Assembly (NCBI GenBank): GCA_003213155.1 | Contig: QCNQ01000001.1 | Coordinates: 62,001 to 126,000 of the forward strand | Direction: 5' to 3' | From: Pelagibacteraceae bacterium AG-426-G02 | Lineage (GTDB): Bacteria; Pseudomonadota; Alphaproteobacteria; Pelagibacterales; Pelagibacteraceae | DNA length: 64,000 nt | Shown here: piece by piece, positions 20,373 to 27,491 of the stretch | Layout: every line of letters begins with the position of its first letter | How positions within the stretch are numbered: the stretch's first letter is position 1 | The notes under the pieces: generated by a model | The model's database searches: none | What the model was told of the DNA's origin: nothing | The model's input: the letters and a program-made list of their open reading frames with translations, nothing else | Made by a program: the position numbers and the translations under genes

Positions 20373-21228
20373 TTAAATATATAATTACAGCAATCCAAAT
20401 AATAATAAAACTTAGAAATTTAACTAACGAAAAATCCTCACCATAATAAAAATAACCTAAAATGAACTGTAATGTTGGCGTAATATAAAATATCATTCCA
20501 GTAGGTCCTAATCCAATTAACTCGACCCCTCTTACATATAGAAACAAAGGAATCACTGTCATCGGACCAGCTAAAAGCAAATATAGACTTAATCCTGGAT
20601 TATTTAAATTAAAGTCGTTTAAACCATTATTTGCAATTATGTAAAATGCAATTAAAGCAAAAGGGAAAATATATAAGCTTTCAATTAGCAACCCAATATC
20701 AGTATCAATTTCAATTTTTTTTCGGACTAGATTATAAAAGGCCCAACTAAAAGCTACAATAAGACCAACCCATGGCAAAGATTTAAGATTAAAAAAGATT
20801 AAAAATAATATTGATATAAAAACTAAAATAATTGAAAAAATTCTTTTTTTATTTAGTTCTTCTTTAAAAAAAATATACCCTAAAAGAACACTAATTATTG
20901 GCATTATAAAATAACCAAAGCTAGCATCAATAATTCTTTCAGATGCAACAGCATAAATCCATATTGACCAATTAACAAAAATTAAAAAACCCGACAAAAA
21001 TAATGCAATTAACTTTTTTTTATCTTTAATTTCTTTATAAAAAATTTTCCACTTAGATAAAAATGTTGTGGTAAAAATCAACATTATTGCTGTCCACAAA
21101 CATCTATGAACAACTAATTCAGTATGACCAATAAAAGAAACTGACTCAAAATATATAACTCCAATAAATCCCCACCAAAAAGAACCTAAGGAAGTTATTA
21201 TTAAACCTTTGTTAAAATCATTTTTCAT
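20350..21228 (-). CDS. rarD: EamA/RarD-family transporter
   Basis: 10-TM-like; GLIITSLGSFWWGFIGVIYFESVSFIGHTELVVHRCLWTAI. Confidence 0.88.
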   Translation of the reverse strand: MKNDFNKGLIITSLGSFWWGFIGVIYFESVSFIGHTELVVHRCLWTAIMLIFTTTFLSKWKIFYKEIKDKKKLIALFLSGFLIFVNWSIWIYAVASERIIDASFGYFIMPIISVLLGYIFFKEELNKKRIFSIILVFISILFLIFFNLKSLPWVGLIVAFSWAFYNLVRKKIEIDTDIGLLIESLYIFPFALIAFYIIANNGLNDFNLNNPGLSLYLLLAGPMTVIPLFLYVRGVELIGLGPTGMIFYITPTLQFILGYFYYGEDFSLVKFLSFIIIWIAVIIYLNDLYEKN

Positions 21229-21272
21229 ACTAATTAAATGAATAAAATATCATCAGTAATTAGACTATTTTA

Positions 21273-21301
21273 TTGTTGAATTAAATATTTTTAATTATAA
21301 A
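21273..21301 (+). promoter_or_regulatory. promoter of the truncated (orphan) tRNA-Ser 5' half
   Basis: TTGTTG - 17 nt - TATAAA, same architecture as the promoter of the intact tRNA-Ser copy. Confidence 0.6.
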
Positions 21302-21312
21302 AGCTTCTACAC

Positions 21313-21351
21313 GGAGAGATGGCTGAGCGGTTGAAAGCACCGGTCTTGAAA
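21313..21351 (+). pseudogene. truncated tRNA-Ser 5' half (acceptor 5' strand to anticodon loop), left junction of the island
   Basis: GGAGAGATGGCTGAGCGGTTGAAAGCACCGGTCTTGAAA matches 23351-23389 with one mismatch (GCGG vs GTGG), then diverges. Confidence 0.93.
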
Positions 21352-21468
21352 TACCAAGTAATCCCTATCCACATTAAGACTATTAACATACTTATCAAGT
21401 CATTGCCTACTTTTTGAAATTTAGCTCTTACGAAAATCACATCATTCTTGGCTTGCCTAAGCTACAAA

Positions 21469-21490
21469 ACTATTACGATACTATTACGAA
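21469..21490 (+). repeat. left tandem repeat, candidate recombinase arm sites (2 x 11 bp)
   Basis: ACTATTACGAT ACTATTACGAA; matches the right-end pair at 23255-23276 in the same orientation. Confidence 0.75.
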
Positions 21491-21542
21491 GTTAAGTATA
21501 AAATTGTTAGAATTATTAAATCAATTACTAAAATTGTTTCTA

Positions 21543-21893
21543 TCATTTTCTATTAAGTTCTTCAGTTTCTAAAAATTGATCTAATGAGGATACTGTATTT
21601 TGATTATCAATAATTTCGTTTTGTAATTTATCTATATTTTTTTCTGATTTATTTAAAAAAAATTGAAATAACAAATATCCTATTACTAAGATTATTATCA
21701 AAATATTTTTAATTAAAAATGATAATCCGATTAAATAATTATCATCATTTAACTTTAGATATCTTAAGTATTCATTATGTAAGTAAAATATAGAAAAAAT
21801 AGTTAATAAAAGAAATAATAAACCATATAGTTTTGGTTTAAGCCAAACATAAACTCGACCATACAAGAACTGCTTAATAAAAAATTTTATCAT
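21543..21893 (-). CDS. island small two-TM membrane protein
   Basis: 116 aa; LYGLLFLLLTIFSIFYLHNEY and LIKNILIIILVIGYLLFQFFL; 4-nt overlap with the upstream ORF. Confidence 0.65.
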   Translation of the reverse strand: MIKFFIKQFLYGRVYVWLKPKLYGLLFLLLTIFSIFYLHNEYLRYLKLNDDNYLIGLSFLIKNILIIILVIGYLLFQFFLNKSEKNIDKLQNEIIDNQNTVSSLDQFLETEELNRK

Positions 21894-22129
21894 ATAAAAG
21901 TTATTCCAAAAATTGCTCCTGTTGTAATTAAGACGCTCTTTAAACCTGCACCCTTAATTATGCGTTTTTCTTCTTTTAATATAAAACTTCTTAATTGTTC
22001 TCTAGAATAGTCAGATACCCTTTTTTGCTGATATGTTATATTTTCCTTAACTTGTTCTATTGCCTGTTTTCTAATAAATCTTTTAGAATTATCTTTAATA
22101 TTTGAGAATAGATTAATAACTGAATTCAC
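21890..22129 (-). CDS. island small protein with C-terminal hydrophobic segment
   Basis: Track ORF 21890..22159; a GTG start at 22129 after GTGGGGGT (SD-like) gives MNSVINLFSNIKDNSKRFIRKQ..., shortening the overlap with the upstream ORF. Confidence 0.55.
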   Translation of the reverse strand: MNSVINLFSNIKDNSKRFIRKQAIEQVKENITYQQKRVSDYSREQLRSFILKEEKRIIKGAGLKSVLITTGAIFGITFI

Positions 22130-22307
22130 TATACCCCCACTCACAAAAACAAGAACCACAACTACACACTATTCCCTTACAATCCACACACTCATCATAT
22201 TGTTGAGAATTGATGTCTTTTTTACAATTAAAACAATGAGTTTGTCTTATATATTTATATGTTTGTGTTTTTTTTCCTTCATCAATCATTTTTATACCTC
22301 CTTTCAT
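22113..22307 (-). CDS. island Cys-rich zinc-ribbon-like small protein
   Basis: HCFNCKKDINSQQYDECVDCKGIVCSCGSCFCEWGYSEF: paired CxxC motifs and a CxCxxCxC cluster. Confidence 0.6.
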   Translation of the reverse strand: MKGGIKMIDEGKKTQTYKYIRQTHCFNCKKDINSQQYDECVDCKGIVCSCGSCFCEWGYSEFSY

Positions 22308-22495
22308 TAATTTAAATATTTGTTAAGTTTTTCTGATACTAGCTCTACATATCTAAACCATTCTGAAATATAGTTTCTAGCTTTTATACCTCTTTCTTTT
22401 TCAACCTGTTTAATAGCTTTACTGGTAATTTTATCGATTAGTTTTATTTGATAATCTTTTTCTTTGTATTCATTCATAGATTCATTTCCTTTCAT
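22307..22495 (-). CDS. island small hypothetical protein
   Basis: Likely start is the internal ATG (MNEYKEKDYQIKLIDKITSKAIKQVEK...) behind AAAGGAAA. Confidence 0.5.
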   Translation of the reverse strand: MKGNESMNEYKEKDYQIKLIDKITSKAIKQVEKERGIKARNYISEWFRYVELVSEKLNKYLN

Positions 22496-22538
22496 ATGGG
22501 TAATATAAATACTAAAGATAAAAATTAAATTTGAATAA

Positions 22539-22594
22539 TGTTCCTTGAAATATTCAAAGAACGAATTAGTTGTTCCTTGAAATATTCAAAGAAC
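22539..22594. repeat. twin 24-bp near-palindromic direct repeats (candidate operator)
   Basis: TGTTCCTTGAAATATTCAAAGAAC at 22539-22562 and 22571-22594, identical, period 32 bp; imperfect inverted repeat GTTCcTTGA..TCAAaGAAC. Confidence 0.85.
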
Positions 22595-22601
22595 TTTTTG
22601 A

Positions 22602-22802
22602 TTAACGTATTTTAAGCCAAACATTTTTCCAGATATGATTATCTTCCCAAATATTTTCCTCTGGGTTTTTGAGCTTGGGTAAAACCTTATCTAACGAATT
22701 ATTTATAAAAAAACTTTGATTATATTGTTTATGAGTTATATAGGTGCAAACAGATTTGAAATATTGTTGAGCTTCTTTTCTAACAATGTCCTTATTATTC
22801 AT
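22602..22802 (-). CDS. island small hypothetical protein
   Basis: 66 aa; 4-nt overlap with the preceding zinc-ribbon gene. Confidence 0.5.
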   Translation of the reverse strand: MNNKDIVRKEAQQYFKSVCTYITHKQYNQSFFINNSLDKVLPKLKNPEENIWEDNHIWKNVWLKIR

Positions 22803-23233
22803 ATCCTCAGATGATTTTTTCTTGAAAATAATAATTTCTTTTTGACCAATAAAACTTTGTTTTTAAAATATTCTTTATTGTATCTTTTTTTTTTCTCAAG
22901 ATCCTTGAATTTCATATTTTGTCCAGTGCCATAAGCCCAAAAAGATTTCCCTTTGAATTTAAATAGACCTACACCATCGTATTTATCTATATCAATTTTC
23001 GGCATTATTTTAAGGGCAGATAACAAACGAAAATTTGCATACAGAATAAATCTAAAATTTTTCCAATTTGAATCTGGTCTAGTTTTTCTCTTTAAGTTTA
23101 ATTTTCTAGTAGTTTCATAGGTAACAAAACTATATCCACAAGAACAATATCTATTCCTTGTTACAGTTATATTCTTTTCAACTTTTTCTTTAATTATAGA
23201 AGTTTGTTTTTTTCTACAAGCAGGACATATCAT
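22799..23233 (-). CDS. island zinc-ribbon protein (NrdR N-terminal / Ogr-Delta-like motif)
   Basis: MICPACRKKQTSIIKEKVEKNITVTRNRYCSCGYSFVTYETTRK (CPxC - x20+ - RxRYCxCGxxFxTxE), 144 aa. Confidence 0.6.
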   Translation of the reverse strand: MICPACRKKQTSIIKEKVEKNITVTRNRYCSCGYSFVTYETTRKLNLKRKTRPDSNWKNFRFILYANFRLLSALKIMPKIDIDKYDGVGLFKFKGKSFWAYGTGQNMKFKDLEKKKRYNKEYFKNKVLLVKKKLLFSRKNHLRI

Positions 23234-23254
23234 CTATAGGATAATATAGGATAA

Positions 23255-23276
23255 ACTATTACGAAACTATTACGAA
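23255..23276 (+). repeat. right tandem repeat, candidate recombinase arm sites (2 x 11 bp)
   Basis: ACTATTACGAA ACTATTACGAA; preceded by TATAGGATA x2 (23235-23243, 23245-23253). Confidence 0.78.
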
Positions 23277-23310
23277 ACACAAAATCTTTTAAAAAAAAGG
23301 CTCTGTTTTT

Positions 23311-23339
23311 TTGTTGAAATAATAAATTATACTTATAAA
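23311..23339 (+). promoter_or_regulatory. promoter of intact tRNA-Ser, supplied by the island right end
   Basis: TTGTTG - 17 nt - TATAAA before CACGGAGAG. Confidence 0.6.
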
Positions 23340-23350
23340 ACCTTGCTCAC

Positions 23351-23440
23351 GGAGAGATGGCTGAGTGGTTGAAAGCACCGGTCTTGAAAACCGGCAAAGG
23401 GGCAACTCTTTCCTGGGTTCGAATCCCAGTCTCTCCGCCA
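23351..23440 (+). tRNA. tRNA-Ser (anticodon TGA)
   Basis: GGAGAGATGGCTGAGTGGTTGAAAGCACCGGTCTTGAAAACCGGCAAAGGGGCAACTCTTTCCTGGGTTCGAATCCCAGTCTCTCCGCCA; long variable arm; CCA encoded. Confidence 0.97.
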
Positions 23441-23448
23441 TAAAATTG

Positions 23449-23706
23449 TTAATATTTAAAATTTTTAAATAAATTATTAATCTTATTATCTTCAAATTCA
23501 ATATTGGTTTTTAAACCATTATAAAAATTGTAAAGATTGTTATCGTCTATTTCTAGGAATTTTATTAATTCTTTTAAATCTTCAACATTTAATTGATCTA
23601 AGTACTTATTAGTGAATGCCCCTAAAAGTTTATCCATTTCTTTTGTACCGCGATAATTTGATCTGTATATAATTTTTTTTTTTATTTGTTCTATATCAGC
23701 GGTCAT
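23449..23706 (-). CDS. sdhE: succinate dehydrogenase assembly factor 2 (SdhE)
   Basis: KKIIYRSNYRGTKEMDKLLGAFTNKYLDQLNVEDLKELIKFLEIDDNNLYN; adjacent to recG. Confidence 0.9.
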   Translation of the reverse strand: MTADIEQIKKKIIYRSNYRGTKEMDKLLGAFTNKYLDQLNVEDLKELIKFLEIDDNNLYNFYNGLKTNIEFEDNKINNLFKNFKY

Positions 23707-23728
23707 ATTAGGAATATAATATTAGTTT

Positions 23729-25780
23729 ATGGATATTAAAAGAAATTATGAATATTTATTATCTGACCTAAAATCTATAAAAGGTGTTGGTTTAAAAACA
23801 TCAAATTTATTAAAAAGAAAAAAAATTAATAGTATTTTTGATCTGTTATGGAAATTACCAAAATCCTATACGGATCGAAGTTTATCTTCGAAAATTAAGG
23901 ATTTAAAAATAGATGAAGTACAAACTATAACTATAATTCCTCAAAAATATTCATTTCCAAGAGTAAGAAACTTACCAAATCGAGTTTTATGCAGAGATGA
24001 AACTGGTGAAATAGATTGTGTTTTTTTTAATAGTTACGAGGGATATATTAGAAAAATACTACCTATTGGAAAAGAAGTAACAATTAGTGGTAAGATTAAA
24101 TACTTTCGAAATAAATATCAATTAACAAATCCTAAATATATTTCAGAAGACTCATCTATAATAAAACAAAGGCATAATAGTTATTCATTAACTGAGGGAA
24201 TTAGTGAAAAGGTTTATAATAAAATAATATTTCAAATTATTAAAAATTTACCTCAAATTGATGAGTGGCACTCAAAAGATATATTAAAAAATTTTGGTAA
24301 TATTGGTTGGAATGACTCAATCAAAAAATTACACGAGCCAGAAAACATTGGTAAATTCAAAGAAAATTTCTATCAAAGACTTGCTTTTGATGAAATTTTT
24401 TCAACTTTTTTAGTTAATTCAGAAATTAGAAAAAAGATCAAAAAAATAAAAAAAACAAAGAAAAAATTCGATACTAAAAAACAAGGTGAAATGATATCCA
24501 AATTAGATTTTTCCTTAACAAGTGATCAAACTAAAACATTAAATGAGATTAACAAAGATTTGTGCTCAGATAACAAGATGTTTAGATTACTTCAGGGTGA
24601 TGTTGGTAGCGGTAAAACAATAGTAGCGTTATTATCTGCATTCAATACCATCATTTCTGAATTTCAAGTAGCAGTAATGGCTCCTACGGAAATATTGGCA
24701 AGACAGCATTTTTTATTAGCAAAAAAAATATATCCAAAAAATATTAAAATAGAGTTACTCTCTGGAAAATCATCATACAAAGATAAGAAAAATATTTTAA
24801 ATAAACTTGTTAAAAAAGAGATAGATATTATTTTTGGAACACATGCCTTATTTCAAAAAAAAGTAGAATTCAAAAAACTGGGTCTGATAATAATTGATGA
24901 ACAACACAAATTTGGAGTTGGTCAGAGAAAAAAATTATCTGATAAAGCTGGGAAAGATTGTGATGTTCTTTTAATGACAGCAACACCAATTCCACGTACT
25001 TTAACAATGACTATTTATGGAGATATGGATCTTTCAATTATACGGGAAAAACCGAATAACCGAAAACCTGTAAAAACTTATAGTAAAATTGAAAATAAGA
25101 TTGAGGATGTTATTAAATTCATCAAGAAAGAAATACGACTTGGAAATCAAATTTTTTGGGTATGCCCTCTTATAGAGGAGTCAAAAAAAATTGATCATTC
25201 TTCAGCGATTAAAAAGTCTGAATATCTAAAAAAAATTTTTCCAAATGAAGTTTATTTACTCCATGGAAAAACAACCATTGAGGAAAAAGAGAAAATCTTA
25301 AATAAATTTTTAAGAAATGAATTTAAGATATTAGTTTCAACTACTATCATTGAAGTTGGAATAGATTTTCCTAATGCAAATGTAATTATAATAGAAAATG
25401 CAAATAAGTTTGGTTTGTCTCAATTACATCAACTTAGAGGTAGAGTTGGAAGAGGCAATAACGAGTCCTCATGTATATTAATGTTTAAGTCAAATCTAAG
25501 TGAAAATGCTAAAAAAAGGATTAATATATTAAAAGATTCTAATGATGGATTTAAAATATCTGAAGAAGATTTAAAATTGAGAGGTTTTGGAGATATTCTT
25601 GGTTTTAAACAAAGTGGAATAAAAAACTTTAAATTAGCAGATCCAATACACAATCATAATCTTTTTATTTTAGCTGAGAAGGAAATCAAAAGAATTGAAA
25701 ATGAAAAAGAGGATATAAGTAAATTTAAACCATTAATTAAATTATATGATCGTGCAGATATAATTAACGATATAGCTTAA
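23729..25780 (+). CDS. recG: ATP-dependent DNA helicase RecG
   Basis: 683 aa; RLLQGDVGSGKT, IIDEQHKFGVGQR, TATPIPRTL, QLRGRVGRG. Confidence 0.96.
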   Translation: MDIKRNYEYLLSDLKSIKGVGLKTSNLLKRKKINSIFDLLWKLPKSYTDRSLSSKIKDLKIDEVQTITIIPQKYSFPRVRNLPNRVLCRDETGEIDCVFFNSYEGYIRKILPIGKEVTISGKIKYFRNKYQLTNPKYISEDSSIIKQRHNSYSLTEGISEKVYNKIIFQIIKNLPQIDEWHSKDILKNFGNIGWNDSIKKLHEPENIGKFKENFYQRLAFDEIFSTFLVNSEIRKKIKKIKKTKKKFDTKKQGEMISKLDFSLTSDQTKTLNEINKDLCSDNKMFRLLQGDVGSGKTIVALLSAFNTIISEFQVAVMAPTEILARQHFLLAKKIYPKNIKIELLSGKSSYKDKKNILNKLVKKEIDIIFGTHALFQKKVEFKKLGLIIIDEQHKFGVGQRKKLSDKAGKDCDVLLMTATPIPRTLTMTIYGDMDLSIIREKPNNRKPVKTYSKIENKIEDVIKFIKKEIRLGNQIFWVCPLIEESKKIDHSSAIKKSEYLKKIFPNEVYLLHGKTTIEEKEKILNKFLRNEFKILVSTTIIEVGIDFPNANVIIIENANKFGLSQLHQLRGRVGRGNNESSCILMFKSNLSENAKKRINILKDSNDGFKISEEDLKLRGFGDILGFKQSGIKNFKLADPIHNHNLFILAEKEIKRIENEKEDISKFKPLIKLYDRADIINDIA

Positions 25781-26398
25781 TTCTTACCTGTGGATGTTCC
25801 TGCAGAAACAATAAATTTAGATGCCTCTTCAAATGTCATATTAAGATATATAACTTCATCTATAGGAAACATAAGTAAAAACCCACTCGTAGGATTTGGT
25901 GTAGTTGGAACAAATACGTTTATTAATCTTTTATTTGTTTTTTTCAGCCATTTCTCCTTTATTTTCTTTTGTTGCAAATCCAACAGCCCAAACACCTTTT
26001 CTTGGATATTCTACTAAAACAACACTTTTTTTATCATTGTCATCTTTATTAGAAAATGTCTCGGTCATTTGCACTATTGCCGAATAAATAGTTCTTAAAA
26101 CAGGAATTCTTTTAAATAGATCATCAATAAGTTTAAGAATTCTTTTACCTAAAAAGGATAATGATAATCCTCCAACAATTGTTATAAAAGCTATAGAAAT
26201 AATTATTTCTATTCCAGGTATTGCGTAAGGTAAGTAGTTATTAGGATTTATATTTTCCGGAATTATTTTAGAAGAAATTCCAATTAAAATTTTACTTAAA
26301 TATAGAGTAAAACCAATAGGAATTAATACCACTACACCCGTTATAAAATAATTTCTAAGAATAAGAGTAAGTGATCGTTTTTTTTTATTCTTTTTCAT
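25777..26398 (-). CDS. DUF502 family membrane protein split by a frameshift in an A7 tract
   Basis: Track ORFs 25931..26398 (...VVLVEYPRKGVWAVGFATKENKGEMAEKNK*) and 25777..25995 (...NKRLINVFVPTTPNPTSGFLLMFPIDEVIYLNMTFEEASKFIVSAG) are halves of one DUF502 protein; A6 at 25938-25944 would give ...GEMAEKTNKRLINVFVPTTPNPTSG. Confidence 0.88.
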
Positions 26399-26511
26399 AA
26401 AATTTATTTAAAACTAGAGTAAACTACAAAAGAAATCGCAATAATAAATAAAAATACTAATATTTTATTATTTAGATTCATTTTAAAATATACTATCAAT
26501 GATAATTAAAA

Positions 26512-27333
26512 ATGGATAGAAGAAAATTCTTAACATATGTTAGTTGTACTTGTTGTAGTTTAGCTCTGAATTCATGTGCTACTGCACCAATCACTGATCG
26601 AAAACAATTTAAACTAATTCCAGAAGCTAAATTAAATGCTCAGGCAGCCCAAATTTTTGAAAAAATTAAGGAAAAAGAAAAATTATTAACAGGACCCAAA
26701 CTTAATCAAATTAAAGAAATTGGTAAAAGAATGGAAAATTCTATAGGAGAATATTTTTATCAATCAAAACTCGATGATCCGACAGTTGGTTTTGATTGGG
26801 AATATATATTAATTGATAAAAAAAATATGAGAAATGCATTTTGTATGCCAGGAGGCAAAATAGCAGTTTTTTCAGGTATTTTAGAAGTAACTAAAAATAC
26901 TGATGGATTAGCTGCTGTCATGGGTCATGAAATTGCACATGCTGTAGCCAAACATTCCATTGAAAGAGCGAGTAGAGGTGTTGTTTTAAAAGTAGGGACA
27001 AATGTTATTGATATATTATCTGGTGGAAAATTATCCCAAGTTAATAGAACAACAGGTATGAATACTATTAGTATGGTCTCTCAACTAGGTATAATGAACC
27101 CTTTTAATAGAAAGCAAGAAACTGAAGCTGACTATTTGGGTATGATTTTTGCCTCTTTGTCTGGTTACGATATAAGAGAAACACCTAAAATTTGGGAAAG
27201 AATGAAAAAATTTAGTAAGGTGAAAAAACAATCTGAATTTCTTAGCACACATCCTTCTCCTGACAATCGAATTAAAAAAATAAATGAGTGGACAAATAGT
27301 ATAATTTTGGATTACCCACCAATTAAAATATAA
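26512..27333 (+). CDS. M48 family metalloprotease, putative lipoprotein
   Basis: LAAVMGHEIAHAVAKHSIER (HExxH), ETEADYLGMIFASLSGYD. Confidence 0.93.
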   Translation: MDRRKFLTYVSCTCCSLALNSCATAPITDRKQFKLIPEAKLNAQAAQIFEKIKEKEKLLTGPKLNQIKEIGKRMENSIGEYFYQSKLDDPTVGFDWEYILIDKKNMRNAFCMPGGKIAVFSGILEVTKNTDGLAAVMGHEIAHAVAKHSIERASRGVVLKVGTNVIDILSGGKLSQVNRTTGMNTISMVSQLGIMNPFNRKQETEADYLGMIFASLSGYDIRETPKIWERMKKFSKVKKQSEFLSTHPSPDNRIKKINEWTNSIILDYPPIKI

Positions 27334-27344
27334 GTATTAATTAA

Positions 27345-27420
<76 letters not shown>

Positions 27421-27491
27421 AAAATTACTTCGTATATACATATTTATTTTAATATTTCAAATAGGAATTGATGAGACATATAGTTTCTTTA

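Larger units (their letters stand above)
21352..23389. mobile_element. ~2.04-kb integrase-less genomic island in tRNA-Ser
   Basis: Flanked by a 42-nt direct repeat of the tRNA-Ser 5' region (21310-21351 / 23348-23389), with tandem 11-bp repeats inside both ends, six small minus-strand ORFs without obvious core function, and no recognisable recombinase. Confidence 0.82.

Noticed and set aside
22539-22594. Possible CRISPR array
   Set aside because: Only two repeats, an 8-bp spacer and no cas genes; better explained as an operator pair.
21310-23440. Simple tandem duplication of tRNA-Ser
   Set aside because: The left copy stops exactly in the anticodon loop and the intervening DNA carries matched terminal repeats and non-core ORFs; promoter spacers of the two copies differ.
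23289-23501. 70-aa ORF (MAERLGFEPRKELPLCRFSRPVLSTTQPSLREQ)
   Set aside because: Antisense translation of tRNA-Ser; well-known mis-annotation type.
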